NCBI RefSeq assembly: GCF_000384315.1
Contig: NZ_ARVW01000001.1
Coordinates: forward strand, 2,799,746 to 2,863,745
DNA from: Amycolatopsis nigrescens CSC17Ta-90
GTDB taxonomy: Bacteria > Actinomycetota > Actinomycetes > Mycobacteriales > Pseudonocardiaceae
Length of the DNA: 64,000 nt
Direction of reading: 5' to 3'
Below are positions 28,626-39,100 of this stretch, one piece after another. The position numbers were made by a program, and so were the translations under genes. The notes beneath the pieces were generated by a model. It ran no database searches and was not told the DNA's origin. It was given only the letters and a program-made list of their open reading frames with translations. Numbering within the stretch: the stretch's first letter is position 1; every line of letters begins with the position of its first letter.

Positions 28626-30388
28626 CGACCACACCGGAACGCGCGCTGCTCCCGATCGCCTCCGGGGCCAGGACCCGCGCGGTACTCGGCGAGCTGCTCC
28701 GCCCCCGTCGCGCCCTCGCGGCAGGCGCGTTCGCCACCCTGTTCGCGGCCACCGGCATCGGCCTGCTCACCGCTCCCCTGCTCGGCCGCATCGTCGACGT
28801 GGTCGCCTCCGGCAGGCTCGCCGAAGCGATCACCTTCCCGGTGGTGGCGCTGGTCCTGGTGGCCATCGCGCAGGGCGCGGCCACCGCCTGCGGCATCGCG
28901 CTGACCGCACGGCTCGGCGAAGGCATGCTCGCCGAGCTGCGGGAGAAGTTCGTGGCACGCGCCCTTTCCCTGCCGCTGGGCCAGGTCGAGCTGGCCGGAT
29001 CCGGTGACCTCACCTCGCGGGTGACCAGCGACGTCACCGTGATCGCCCGCGCGGTCCGCGAGGCGCTGCCGGAACTGGGCCGCTCGGTGCTGACCATTGT
29101 GCTCACCCTGGGCGGGCTGGCCGTGCTGGACTGGCGATTCCTGCTGGCCGCGCTGCTCGCCGCACCCATCCAGCTGCACACCGTGCGCTGGTACCTGCGA
29201 CGCGCGGTTCCGCTCTACGCCGCGCAGCGGGTCGCCGTCGGCGAGCAGCAGCAACAACTCCTGGACACCGTGGGCGGCGCCAGGACAGTGCGGGCGTTCC
29301 GGCTGGCGGACGACCACGTGGCCAGGGTGACCCATCGCTCGAACGCGGCGGTCACCCTCGCGCTGCGCGGCATCCGGCTGGTCACCCGGTTCTTCGCCCG
29401 GCTCAACCTGGCCGAATACATCGGGTTGTCCGCGGTGCTGGTGGCCGGTTTCCTGCTGGTCCGCTCCGGTGGCGTGACGATCGGCACGGCGACCGCGGCG
29501 GCGCTGTACTTCCACAGCCTGTTCAACCCGATCAACGCCGCACTGGCGCTGGTGGACGACGCGCAGGCCGCAAATGCGAGCCTGACCAGGCTGATCGGGG
29601 TCTCGGACCTGCCCGTCGAAGCGGAACCCGAGCGGCCGGCGACGCCGGCGAGCTCGTCGATCGAGGTCGCCGGCGTCGGACACGCCTACGTCGACGGGCA
29701 CGAGGTGCTGCACGACGTGCACCTGGAAATCGCGCCGGGGGAACGGGTCGCGCTGGTCGGCGCGAGCGGGGCCGGCAAGACCACGCTGGCCAAGCTGATC
29801 GCCGGCATCCACCGTCCCTCGCACGGTTCGGTTTCGCTCGGCGGTGTCCCGCTGGCCGAGCTGGGCCCGGCCGAGACCAGGCGCACGGTGGCGTTGATCA
29901 GCCAGGAGGTGCACGTGTTCGCCGGGCCGCTTGCCGACGACCTCCGGCTGGCCGCGCCGGAGGCCACCGAGGACGAGCTGCGCGGCGCGCTGGATCGGGT
30001 CGGCGCGCTGGGCTGGGCCACCGCGCTGCCCGACGGACTGTCCACTGTGGTCGGTGACGGCGGGCACCGGCTGACCGTCACCCAGTCCCAGCAGCTCGCG
30101 CTGGCCAGGCTGATCCTGGCCGACCCGCCGGTGGTGATCCTGGACGAGGCCACCGCCGAGGCCGGCAGCGCCGGGGCCAAGGTGCTCGAAGGGGCGGCCT
30201 CGGCGGCGCTGGCCGGCCGGACCGGGCTGGTCGTGGCGCACCGGCTCACCCAGGCCGCGACCGCGGACCGGGTGGTGGTGCTGGACGCCGGCCGGGTGGT
30301 GGAGAGCGGCAGCCACGCCGAGCTGGTCGCCGCCGGCGGCCGGTACGCCGCGCTGTGGACGGCGTGGTCGGACACCCGGCAGGACTGA
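28622..30388 (+). CDS. ABC exporter-fold half-transporter, catalytic ATP site subunit
   Basis: Second half of the heterodimer, 588 residues. Membrane domain about 25-330; nucleotide-binding domain with intact Walker A GASGAGKTT (near 381), Q-loop ISQEVHVF, Walker B VVILDEAT with catalytic Glu (near 507) and H-loop VVAHRLT. The ABC signature is degenerate (LTVTQ in place of LSGGQ) and the D-loop is altered. Combined with its partner, one composite ATP site is complete and the other is lost on both sides. Likely siderophore transport. It is followed convergently by the S12 hydrolase gene. Confidence 0.9.
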   Translation: MTTTPERALLPIASGARTRAVLGELLRPRRALAAGAFATLFAATGIGLLTAPLLGRIVDVVASGRLAEAITFPVVALVLVAIAQGAATACGIALTARLGEGMLAELREKFVARALSLPLGQVELAGSGDLTSRVTSDVTVIARAVREALPELGRSVLTIVLTLGGLAVLDWRFLLAALLAAPIQLHTVRWYLRRAVPLYAAQRVAVGEQQQQLLDTVGGARTVRAFRLADDHVARVTHRSNAAVTLALRGIRLVTRFFARLNLAEYIGLSAVLVAGFLLVRSGGVTIGTATAAALYFHSLFNPINAALALVDDAQAANASLTRLIGVSDLPVEAEPERPATPASSSIEVAGVGHAYVDGHEVLHDVHLEIAPGERVALVGASGAGKTTLAKLIAGIHRPSHGSVSLGGVPLAELGPAETRRTVALISQEVHVFAGPLADDLRLAAPEATEDELRGALDRVGALGWATALPDGLSTVVGDGGHRLTVTQSQQLALARLILADPPVVILDEATAEAGSAGAKVLEGAASAALAGRTGLVVAHRLTQAATADRVVVLDAGRVVESGSHAELVAAGGRYAALWTAWSDTRQD

Positions 30389-30400
30389 CACGCACCCCCG

Positions 30401-31516
30401 TCAGCAGAGCGCCGTCTCGACCGCCTTGCGCACATCGGCCACCTTGTTGTCCTTCAGGTGCCCGTTGACCACCACGAACGCCGAACGTCCGTCCTCGGTG
30501 GCCAGGGTGAAAGAGTCGAAGCCCGGCATGTTGCCGGAATGGCCCCACGCCACGCCGCCGCAGGGCAGCGGGACCTCCCGGATCCCGAGGCCGTAGTTCG
30601 GGCCGACCGCAGGCACCGTCTCGCGCATTTCCGCGAGCATCTCGGGGCGCAGCACCTTGCCGTCCAGCAGCGCACGCGCGAAACGCGTCAGGTCAGGGCC
30701 GGAGGAGACCATCGAGGCCGCTGCCCCGGGAATGCTGGGCTCCAGCTCGGTCACGTCGGCGACCGGCCGGCCGGGGAAGGCGTAGTAGCCGTGCGCGTGC
30801 GGACCGCGGATCCGCTGCTCGCCGGGCTCCGGATAGCTGGTCTGCCATAGGCCGAGCGGCCGGATCAGCCGGTCGGTGATCTCGTCGCCGACGTCGTTGC
30901 CGCTCACCGCTTCGACCAGCATGCCGAGCAGGATGTACCCGGTGTTGGAGTAGGCCCAGCCGGCGCCCGGCTCGAACAGCGGCGGATGGCTCAGCCCGAT
31001 CCGGACCAGTTCCTCCGGCCGCCACGGGTGCTGGCTCGCCTCCGGGTCTTTCAGCAGCTCCTCGGTGTAGTCGGCCACCCCGCCGGTGTGCTGCAGCAAC
31101 TGCCGCACGGTGATCTTGTTCCCGTCGTAGCCGTTGCCCTGCACCAAACCCGGCAGGTACTGCTCGATCGGTGCGTCCAGTTCCAGCTTGCCCTCACCGG
31201 CCAACTGGAGCACCACGGCGGAGACGAACATCTTGGTGTTGCTGGCCACCCTGGCCCGGTCCCATGGCCGGATCGGCCGGTCGGTCCCCAGTTCCCCGGT
31301 ACCGCTGGTGACCGTCCAGCTCCCGCGGCGGCCGTTGGCGAAGACCATCGCGCCCGGCGCCCCCTGCGCGACGAAACCGTCCACGATCGCCTGGGTACCG
31401 GCCTTTCCGCCGATTGGCTCCACGGCCCCCGCTGACCCGACGGTTCCGGCTGTCGCGCAACCGACCGCCAGTGCCAGCGAACCGGCGATCAGACGCCGGG
31501 TTTTCCTTGCTCGCAT
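30401..31516 (-). CDS. secreted S12-family serine hydrolase (beta-lactamase/DD-peptidase fold)
   Basis: Exported penicillin-recognising hydrolase, 371 residues. A signal peptide with an Arg-rich start (MRARKTRRLIAGSLALAVGC) is cut near SAGAVEP. The three active-site motifs are present: SxxK as SNTKMF near residue 93, YxN as YSNTGY near 190 and the third as GHSG near 332. The family covers DD-carboxypeptidases, esterases and class C beta-lactamases, so the substrate cannot be told. Its place inside the iron island suggests a role in processing the peptide siderophore, but it may be unrelated. Confidence 0.88.
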   Translation of the reverse strand: MRARKTRRLIAGSLALAVGCATAGTVGSAGAVEPIGGKAGTQAIVDGFVAQGAPGAMVFANGRRGSWTVTSGTGELGTDRPIRPWDRARVASNTKMFVSAVVLQLAGEGKLELDAPIEQYLPGLVQGNGYDGNKITVRQLLQHTGGVADYTEELLKDPEASQHPWRPEELVRIGLSHPPLFEPGAGWAYSNTGYILLGMLVEAVSGNDVGDEITDRLIRPLGLWQTSYPEPGEQRIRGPHAHGYYAFPGRPVADVTELEPSIPGAAASMVSSGPDLTRFARALLDGKVLRPEMLAEMRETVPAVGPNYGLGIREVPLPCGGVAWGHSGNMPGFDSFTLATEDGRSAFVVVNGHLKDNKVADVRKAVETALC

Positions 31517-31625
31517 CGCACAATCCCCTCACCTGGTTCGTGATCAGGCGGGACGTTACGCACGGGCCGCACCCTGGAATAGCCGGTGAGCTACCGGACG
31601 GTTGCTGCGGATAGCCCTACCCCGA

Positions 31626-32480
31626 CTACCCGCCGGCCGAGATCGGACCGTCGCGGAGCACACCGCGCACCTTGTCCAGCGAGAGGTCCTCCGGCCGGAA
31701 CTCCGCCATCCACCAGGTGGCGCCGGCCTCGGCGTAGGGCACCGGGTCGGCGCCGGGCGGCAGAGCGACCGCGATGTCATACGCCGCCGCACTGTCGCGG
31801 AGGCCGGTGATGGTGGCGACGCTTTCGGCGAGCTGGTCCGGATGTTCGAGGTTGACCGGGAAGAAGCCGTCGCACCGGGCGGCCCGGCGCAGCGGTTTGA
31901 CCTTGCCGGCGAATCCCGCGGCCCACACCGGCACCCCCGGCCGCTGCACCGGCCGGGGAAGGAACCGGACGCCGTCCGGGATGTCGGTGATGTCCACCGT
32001 GTAGTGCACACCCCGGTGCCGCACCGGCTCACCGGACCAGGCCGCGGCGAGGATCTCCAGCGATTCGTCGAGCTGCTGCGCCCGCAGCCGGTCGTCGAGC
32101 TGCTCGCCGGTCATGGACAGCTCACTGCCGAAACTGTCGCCGCCGAGGCCGACGCCGAGGGTGAGCCGGCCACCGCTGAGCACGTCCAGCGTCGCGGTCT
32201 CCCTGGCGACCTTGGCCGGCCGCCGGCGGGCCAGCGGCGTGACCATCGGGCCGAACCGCAGCCGCTCGGTGGCGGTGGCGATCGCGGTGAGGGTGATCCA
32301 GGGGTCGGCCACCTGCCGGACCGGCGGCCGCCAGCGCAGATGGTCCCAGACGAAAACCCCGTGCCAGCCAGCCTCTTCCGCCTCGGCGGCCAGTCGCGCG
32401 ACCAGCACCGGGTCGGCGAGCTCGTCGAAGATCGGCAGCCAGAGGGCCGAGCGGATACCGGCGCCCTGTTGTGTCACCAC
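31626..32480 (-). CDS. LLM-class flavin/F420-dependent oxidoreductase
   Basis: Luciferase-like TIM-barrel oxidoreductase, 284 residues, using FMN or coenzyme F420. Typical sequence: RLAAEAEEAGWHGVFVWDHL, ITLTAIATATERLRFGPMVTPL, RRPAKVARETATLDVLSGGRL and LGVGLGGDSFGSEL. The substrate is unknown. It begins with GTG GTG 3 bases after the stop of the TfoX-domain gene and is likely co-transcribed with it. No clear link to siderophore assembly. Confidence 0.88.
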   Translation of the reverse strand: MVTQQGAGIRSALWLPIFDELADPVLVARLAAEAEEAGWHGVFVWDHLRWRPPVRQVADPWITLTAIATATERLRFGPMVTPLARRRPAKVARETATLDVLSGGRLTLGVGLGGDSFGSELSMTGEQLDDRLRAQQLDESLEILAAAWSGEPVRHRGVHYTVDITDIPDGVRFLPRPVQRPGVPVWAAGFAGKVKPLRRAARCDGFFPVNLEHPDQLAESVATITGLRDSAAAYDIAVALPPGADPVPYAEAGATWWMAEFRPEDLSLDKVRGVLRDGPISAGG

Positions 32481-32483
32481 AGC

Positions 32484-32828
32484 TCACTTCTCCCTGGGCT
32501 TGGGTTGCTTCGGCGGCAGCTCGGAGGTGACTTCCCAGGCCCACTTCAACCACGAGTCCAGCACATCGTCGTCGAGGGTCGACTCGTCCAGCACCACCCA
32601 GCCATCTTGCTCCTTGCCGCGGAACACCAGCGGCTTAGCGCCCGGCCGGGCCAGGGCGTCGGCCATTCCGTCCTGGCCGATCCGCACCATCAAACCCTCG
32701 TCGTACACATTGGCCAGTGCGTTCCCCTGGAACAGGAACGTGATCCCGCCGAACATCTTCTTCGCCGTCACCCCGTCGGGCTCCAGCCGTTCCAGGACCC
32801 GCTCCGCGAGCACCTCGTCATAAGCCAT
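32484..32828 (-). CDS. TfoX N-terminal domain protein
   Basis: Small protein of 114 residues from ATG 32828 (MAYDEVLAERVLERL) with the TfoX/Sxy N-terminal domain: TAKKMFGGITFLFQGNALAN, LMVRIGQDG and a WVVLDES end. In gamma-proteobacteria TfoX controls competence, but stand-alone N-domains in actinobacteria have no known role. A longer frame to 32858 lacks support. A perfect LexA box lies 42 bases upstream, which would make this gene and the following oxidoreductase DNA-damage inducible. Confidence 0.82.
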   Translation of the reverse strand: MAYDEVLAERVLERLEPDGVTAKKMFGGITFLFQGNALANVYDEGLMVRIGQDGMADALARPGAKPLVFRGKEQDGWVVLDESTLDDDVLDSWLKWAWEVTSELPPKQPKPREK

Positions 32829-32870
32829 GCCCCGCACGCTACGGCCGCACCCCGACATTCGCGCAGCGCA

Positions 32871-32886
32871 TCGAACTCCTGTTCGA
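32871..32886. promoter_or_regulatory. LexA (SOS) box
   Basis: TCGAAC-TCCT-GTTCGA, a perfect match to the actinobacterial SOS box TCGAAC-N4-GTTCGA. It lies in the 98-base gap between the mbtH-like stop and the TfoX-domain start, the only gene it could control. Confidence 0.8.
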
Positions 32887-32926
32887 ACTTGTGCTAGGCT
32901 CGGGTCATGAACGGGGCTCGGAGCCG

Positions 32927-33166
32927 CTAGGCTCCCTCGCCCCCGGTGGTGTCAGCCGCGTTGTTCATGGCCTCCACCAGGCTCTTCGGCCGCATGTCGG
33001 TCCAGTGGGTCTCCACGTAGTCAAGGCAAGCCTGCCGTTCCGCGGGCCCGTGCACCACCGTCCAGCCTGCCGGTACCTCGACGAACTCCGGCCAGAGGCT
33101 GTGCTGGTTCTCGGCGTTCACCAGTACCAGGTAGGTGCCATCGGGGTTCTCGAAGGGATTCGTCAT
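32927..33166 (-). CDS. MbtH-like protein
   Basis: Small chaperone-like partner that binds and activates NRPS adenylation domains, 79 residues. The family core is present: [33 protein letters not shown] and a C-terminal WTDMRPKSL. The three conserved Trp positions are visible. ATG 33164-33166 lies 4 bases after the NRPS stop with AAAGGAA about 10 bases before it; an upstream ATG at 33193 inside the NRPS gene lacks a ribosome site. It is the last gene of the biosynthetic operon. Confidence 0.95.
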   Translation of the reverse strand: MTNPFENPDGTYLVLVNAENQHSLWPEFVEVPAGWTVVHGPAERQACLDYVETHWTDMRPKSLVEAMNNAADTTGGEGA

Positions 33167-33170
33167 GGGA

Positions 33171-36100
33171 TCAGTGTTCCTTTCTTTCGGCATGTTTGGC
33201 CAGTGCGGTCAGCGCGGTGAACCAGTTCTCCGCCAGCTCGCGCACCGAGTCCTCGGCAAGTACCGCCGACGGCCAGGACCAGTGCGCGAAAAGCACCGGC
33301 CCGGACGGCCGGTCCTCGGTCATCGCGTTGATCGCGAGGCAGTGCGCCACCGGCATTTCCGCGTCCGGGTACACGTCGGCGGCTTCCGCCTCCGGCGCGT
33401 AGGACCAGTCCGTGGCCTCGGGGAAGCCGAACCGGCCCATGTAGTTGAACTCGATCTTCGGCGAGCCGAGCGCGGCCAGCCGCGCGCCCGTCCGCGGGTT
33501 CAGGTGCCGGAGCAGGCCGTAGCCGACCCCGGCCGAAGGCAGGCCGGCCAGGTGCTCCCGGACCCGCCGCAGCGCCTCGCCCGCCGCCGGGCCACCGGCC
33601 AGCGCGTCGTCGAGGTCGATCGCGCCGGGGTCGAGGCAGACCGGGATCACGCTGGTGAACCAGCCGACCGTGCGGGAAAGGTCCGCGTTGCCGGCCAGTT
33701 CCTCCTCGCGGCCGTGTCCCTCCAGGTCCACCAGCACCGCGTTGCCGCCGGTGCCGAGCCGGCGGCGCCGCCAGTCGGCCACGGCCAGCGCCAGCGCGGT
33801 GAGCAGCACGTCGTTCACGGTGGCGCCGAAGGCCGCCGGGACGGTGGTGAGCAGTGGCACGGTGCGCTCGGACGGCAGGGTCATCGGGATGCCCCGCACG
33901 GTACGGACCACGTCCCTGGCCGGGTCCCATTCGCTTTCCAGTGGCAGCGGGTCGCCACCGGCGGCGACCCGCGTCCACCATGGCAGCTCGTCCTCGCGGG
34001 CGGGCTCCACCGCGCGTTCGGCCAGTTCCCGCGTCCAGCGGCGGAACGAGGTCTCCACCGGAAGCAGCTCCGCCGGGCGTCCCGCGGAGAGCTCGGCCCA
34101 TGCGGCGGCGAAGTCCGGCAGCAGGATCCGCCAGGACACCCCGTCCACCACCAGGTGATGGATGAGCACCAGCAACCGGCCGGCCCGGCCAGGCCCAGCG
34201 TCGAACCAGACCGCGGAGACCATCCGCCCACCGTCGGGGTCCAGCCGGTCCCTGGCCGCGTGCGCCTCGGCCGAGATGACCTCGCGCAGCCCATCTTCAT
34301 CCACTGTGGACACATCAATGTGGACGATCCAGTCCTCGGCCCTGGCCTGAGGCGGCACTTCGAGGGTCCACCCGTCGTCCGCTCGCACCAGCTTCGCGCG
34401 CAGCATGTCGTGCCGGTCCGCCACCACCCGCAGGATGTCGAGCAGCACCGGCCAGGTCAGCTCGCCGGGGGTGCGCACCAGCGCGGCCTGGTGGTAGCCC
34501 GCGATCGGGCCGCCGAGCTCGCGCATCGCGTGCATGATCGGGGTCAGCGAGACGGTGCCCGCCCCGTCGTCGGCAGTCGCCGGGGTTTCGTTCCCGGTTT
34601 CGGTCGCGACCTCGGTCAGCTCGGCCACCGTCCGCTGGGCGAAGACCTGCCGCGGGGTGATCCGCAGCCCAGCCGCGCGGGCCTTGGCGACCAGCTGCAT
34701 GGCGACGATGCTGTCCCCGCCGAGTGCGAAGAAGTCGTCGTCCACGCCCAGCTCGGCCACCCCGAGCACCTCGGAGAAGACCGCGCAGAGCGTCTTCTCC
34801 AGCTCGGTTTCCGGCGCCCGCCCGGAGACCACCCCGGCGAAGTCCGGCGCGGGCAGCGATCCGCGGTCCAGTTTCCCGTTGGCCAGCACCGGAAGCGAAC
34901 CCAGGATGACGAAGGCGGCCGGCACCAGGTAGTCCGGCAGGGTGGCCGCCATCCACTGGCGCAGCGCGGCCGGGTCGGGCGCCGTCCCCTCGGCTGGCAC
35001 CACATAGGCCACCAGTTGCTTGACCCGCGGCCGGTCCTCGCGGACCACCACCAGCGCCTGCCCGACCTGATCGTGGCGCGCCAGCTCGGCCTCCACCTCC
35101 GCGGGCTCGACCCGGAAACCGCGGATCTTCACCTGGTCGTCGGCGCGGCCGGCGAACTCCAGCAGACCATCCTCGGTCCATCTCGCCATGTCCCCGGTCC
35201 GGTACATCCGCACACCTTCGGCCGCGTCGGCGAACGGGTTCGCCACGAACCGCTCGGCGGTGAGCGCCGCACGGCCGAGGTAGCCGCGCGCCAGGCCGCC
35301 ACCGGCCAGGTAGAGCTCCCCGGTAACCCCGGGCGGCACCGGCCGCAGGGCGTCGTCGAGCAGATAGGCACGGGTGTTGTGCACCGGCCTGCCGACCACC
35401 GGCTTCCCGGTGTCCCGCACACTGGCCACCAGGGAGTCCACAGTGGATTCCGTTGGGCCGTAGAGGTTGTAGCTCTCCGTTCCGGTCAGCTTCCGCAGCC
35501 GCGACCAGAGCGCCTCCGGTACCGCCTCGCCGCCGACGCCGACCACGGCCAGCGGGCACCGGTCGCCCTCCAGCAGGCCGAACTCGGCCATTTGCTGCAA
35601 CAGCGAGGGCGTGACCTCGATGAAGTCGAACCCGTCCCGCCTGATCTGCGCGGCCAGCAGCTCCGGGTCCCGGCGAGTCTCCTCGTCGACCACGTGCACG
35701 GTGTGCCCGTCCAGCAGCCACAGCTGCGGCTGCCAGGACGCGTCGAAGGAGAACGACCAGGCGTGGCCGACCCGCAGCGTGCGCCGGCCTTCCCGCTCCG
35801 ACACCGCCGCCACTGCGGGCCGGTAGAGCGTCTCCCGGTGGCTGTGGAACAGGTTCGCCACCGTCTGGTGGGTGACCACCACCCCCTTCGGCCGCCCGGT
35901 CGAACCCGAGGTGTAGATGACGTAGGCCGGGTGGCTCGGGCTCAGCGGGGCGAGCCGGTCCTCGTCGGTGAGGTCGTGCGCGTCGAGGTCGCCCGGTTCG
36001 GGCAGTTCGTCGAGCACCAGCACGGGTTCGGCGTCGACCAGCATCGCGGCTCGCCGGTCGGCCGGATAGTCCGGGTCGATCGGCAGATAGGCGGCGCCCG

Positions 36101-39100
36101 CCTTGTGCACGGCCAGGATCGCGAGCAGGAACTCGGCAGAGCGGGGCAGCGCCAGCGCGACGATCCGCTCCGGCCCGGCCCCGCGCGTGACAAGCAGCCT
36201 GGCCAGCCGATTGGCCCGTTCGTTCAGCTCACCGAAGCTCCACCGCACGCCGCCGGAAGCCACCGCCGGTACTCGCGGGTCCCGGCGGACCTGTGCCTCG
36301 AACAGGGCGGGCACCGTGGTGGCAGGCACCTCCAGCCCGCCGTCGTTCCACTCGATCAGTATCCGGCGGCGTTCCGCGGGGGTGAGGATGTCGACGGCGG
36401 CCAGCGACTGCCCGGCGTCGGCGACCATCGCCTCGAACAACCGCCGCATGCCGGCCACGATCCGGTCCACCGCGGCCGCACCGAACAGGTCGGTCCGGTA
36501 CTCCGCGGTCAGCCGCAGCCGCTCCCCCGGCTCCACCGCCCAGGCGAACGGGTAGTGCGTGGCGTCCTCGTGCGCCCGCTCGGTGAGCCGCACCCCGTCT
36601 TCGGCACCGAGCGCGGCGCCGCCGCCGGGATAGCTCTCGAACACGATCAGCGTGTCGAACAGCTCGCCGAGCCCGGCCAGCCGCTGGATGTCGGCCAGGC
36701 CGAGGTGCTGGTGCGCGATCAGCTCGGACTGCTGCTCCTGCAACCGGTCCAGGACCTCGGCCAGCGAGTCCTCCGCCGTCGTGCGAAGCCGCACCGGCAC
36801 GGTGTTGATGAACAGCCCGATCATCGACTCGACACCGTCCAGCTCCGGTGGGCGGCCGGAGACGGTTGCCCCGAAGACCACGTCGGTGCGTCCGGTCAGT
36901 CTGCCGAGCAGGATGCTCCACGCGGCCTGCACCAACGTGTTCACCGTGAGCCCGCGACCACGGGCCAGCGCGGTCAGCCCGGCGGTGAGCTGGGCACTCA
37001 ACAGCTCGGTACGCCGCCGCGGCGCCGCCGCGACCCGGTTCGGGTCGGCCGGCGCCAGGTGGGTCGGTTCGGTCAGCCCGGCCAGTGCCTCGGTCCAGGC
37101 CGACTCGGCCGCTTCCCTGTCCTGCCTCGCCAGCCAGGACAAGTAGTCGCGGTACTGCGGGGCCGGCGGCGCTTCGCCGTCCCGGCGGTCGTAGTGCTCG
37201 GCGAGCTCGCGCATCAGCTGCGGCACCGACCAGCCGTCCAGCAGCAGGTGCTGGTGCGACAAGCCGAGTCGGTACCGCTGCGGGCCGACCTCGGCCAGGA
37301 TGAACCTCAGCAGCGGCGGCGCGGCCGGGTCGAACCGGCGTCGCTCCTGTTCGAGGCAGCGCTCCCATTCCGCGTCCCGCTCCGGCTCGGACAGCGGGGA
37401 AAGGTCGATCTCGCGCCACGGCAGCACCGCGGTACGGGGCACCGCCGCGATCGGCTTTCCGGAGGCCAGGTAGCGGAATCCGGCACGCAGGTTGGCGTGC
37501 CGGTCCAGCAGGGCCTGCCCGGACTCGCGCAACCGCGCGGGGTCCAGCGGGCCGTCGAGATCGAAGGAGACCTGGACGGTGTAGACGTCCTCCTGGTCGG
37601 TGTCCATCGAAGCGTGGAAGAGCAGCCCGGCCTGCAGCGGCGAGAGCGGCAGCACCTCGCTGACCCCGGAGAGCGCGGCGACCTCGGCCTGCTCGTCGGC
37701 GTCCAAGGTGAGCAGGGCGGTCTCCGAGGGCACTGCGGCTTCTCCGACCACCCCGGCGATCTCGGCAAGCCCGGCCACGGTCTTGTGCCGGAACACGTCC
37801 CGTGGGCTGATCTCCAGTCCTGCCGCGCGGGCACGGCCGACCAGCTGCATGGCAACGATGCTGTCCCCGCCGAGGGCGAAGAAGTCGTCGTCCACCCCGA
37901 CCCGGTCCAACCCCAGCACCCCGGCCACCAGTGCGCACAGGGCGGCTTCGCGTTCGGTGCGCGGCAGCCCGTCGGAGACCAGCCCGGCGAAGTCGGGAGC
38001 CGGCAAAGCCTTGCGATCCAGCTTCCCGTTCGGGGTCAGCGGCAGCTCGGTCAGCGTGACCAGTGCTGCCGGAACCAGGTGCTCCGGCAGCGAAACCGCC
38101 AGTGCGGCACGCAGCTCCACCGGATCGACCGCCGCCCCGGCCTCGGGCACCACATAGCCGACCAGCCGCTGTTCGCGAAGAACCACCACGGCGCGGGCGA
38201 TTTCCCGACGGCGGGTGAGCGCAGCTTCGATCTCACCGAGCTCGATCCGGAAACCACGCAGTTTCACCTGATCGTCCACCCGGCCGAGAAACTCGACAAC
38301 CCCGTCGCTGTTCCAGCGCGCCAGGTCACCGGTGCGGTAGAGCCTCGCACCAGCGGTGAACGGGTTGGCCACGAACCGTTCCGCGGTCAGACCCGCCCGG
38401 CCGAGGTAGCCCTGGGCGAGCTGCGTCCCGGCCAGGTACAGCTCACCCGCCACTCCTGGTGGAACCGGGCGCAGGGCATCGTCCAGCACGTAGACCTGGG
38501 TGTTCCACACCGGGCGCCCGATCGGCACGGTGCCCTCGTCGGCCACGCTGTGCCAAGAGGTCACGTCCACCGAAGCCTCGGTCGGACCGTACAAATTGTG
38601 CAGCTCCGCACCCAAGGTGGCACGGAACTTCGCGGCCGACTCCGCCGAAAGCGCCTCACCACTGCAGATCACCCTGCGCAGCGAGCCGCATCCGGCCGCC
38701 GCCGGCTCCGCCAGGAACGCGTCCAACATAGACGGTACAAAGTGGACAGTGGTGATACCTGCGCGCTGGATCAGCTCGGTCAGGTACCGCGGGTCTTTGT
38801 GCCCTTCCGGCTTGGCCAGCACCAGGGTGGCACCGGTGAGCAGCGGCCAGAAGAACTCCCACACCGACACATCGAAACTCGACGGCGTCTTCTGCAACAC
38901 CCGATCATCAACGGTGAGACCGTACTCGTCCTGCATCCACAGCAACCGGTTGACGATGCCCCGGTGCGGCACCACAACACCCTTGGGGCGGCCGGTCGAG
39001 CCGGAGGTGTAGATCAGGTACGCCGGACCGGCCGAATCGGCCCGCACTCCGGGGTCCGACGTCGCCCCGGAAAGGCCGGCGATGAACTCCGGATCGTCCA

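Noticed and set aside
32920..32935. Hairpin GGAGCC-gcta-GGCTCC as a terminator of the NRPS operon
   Set aside because: It overlaps the mbtH-like stop codon, has only 6 bp and no T-tract.
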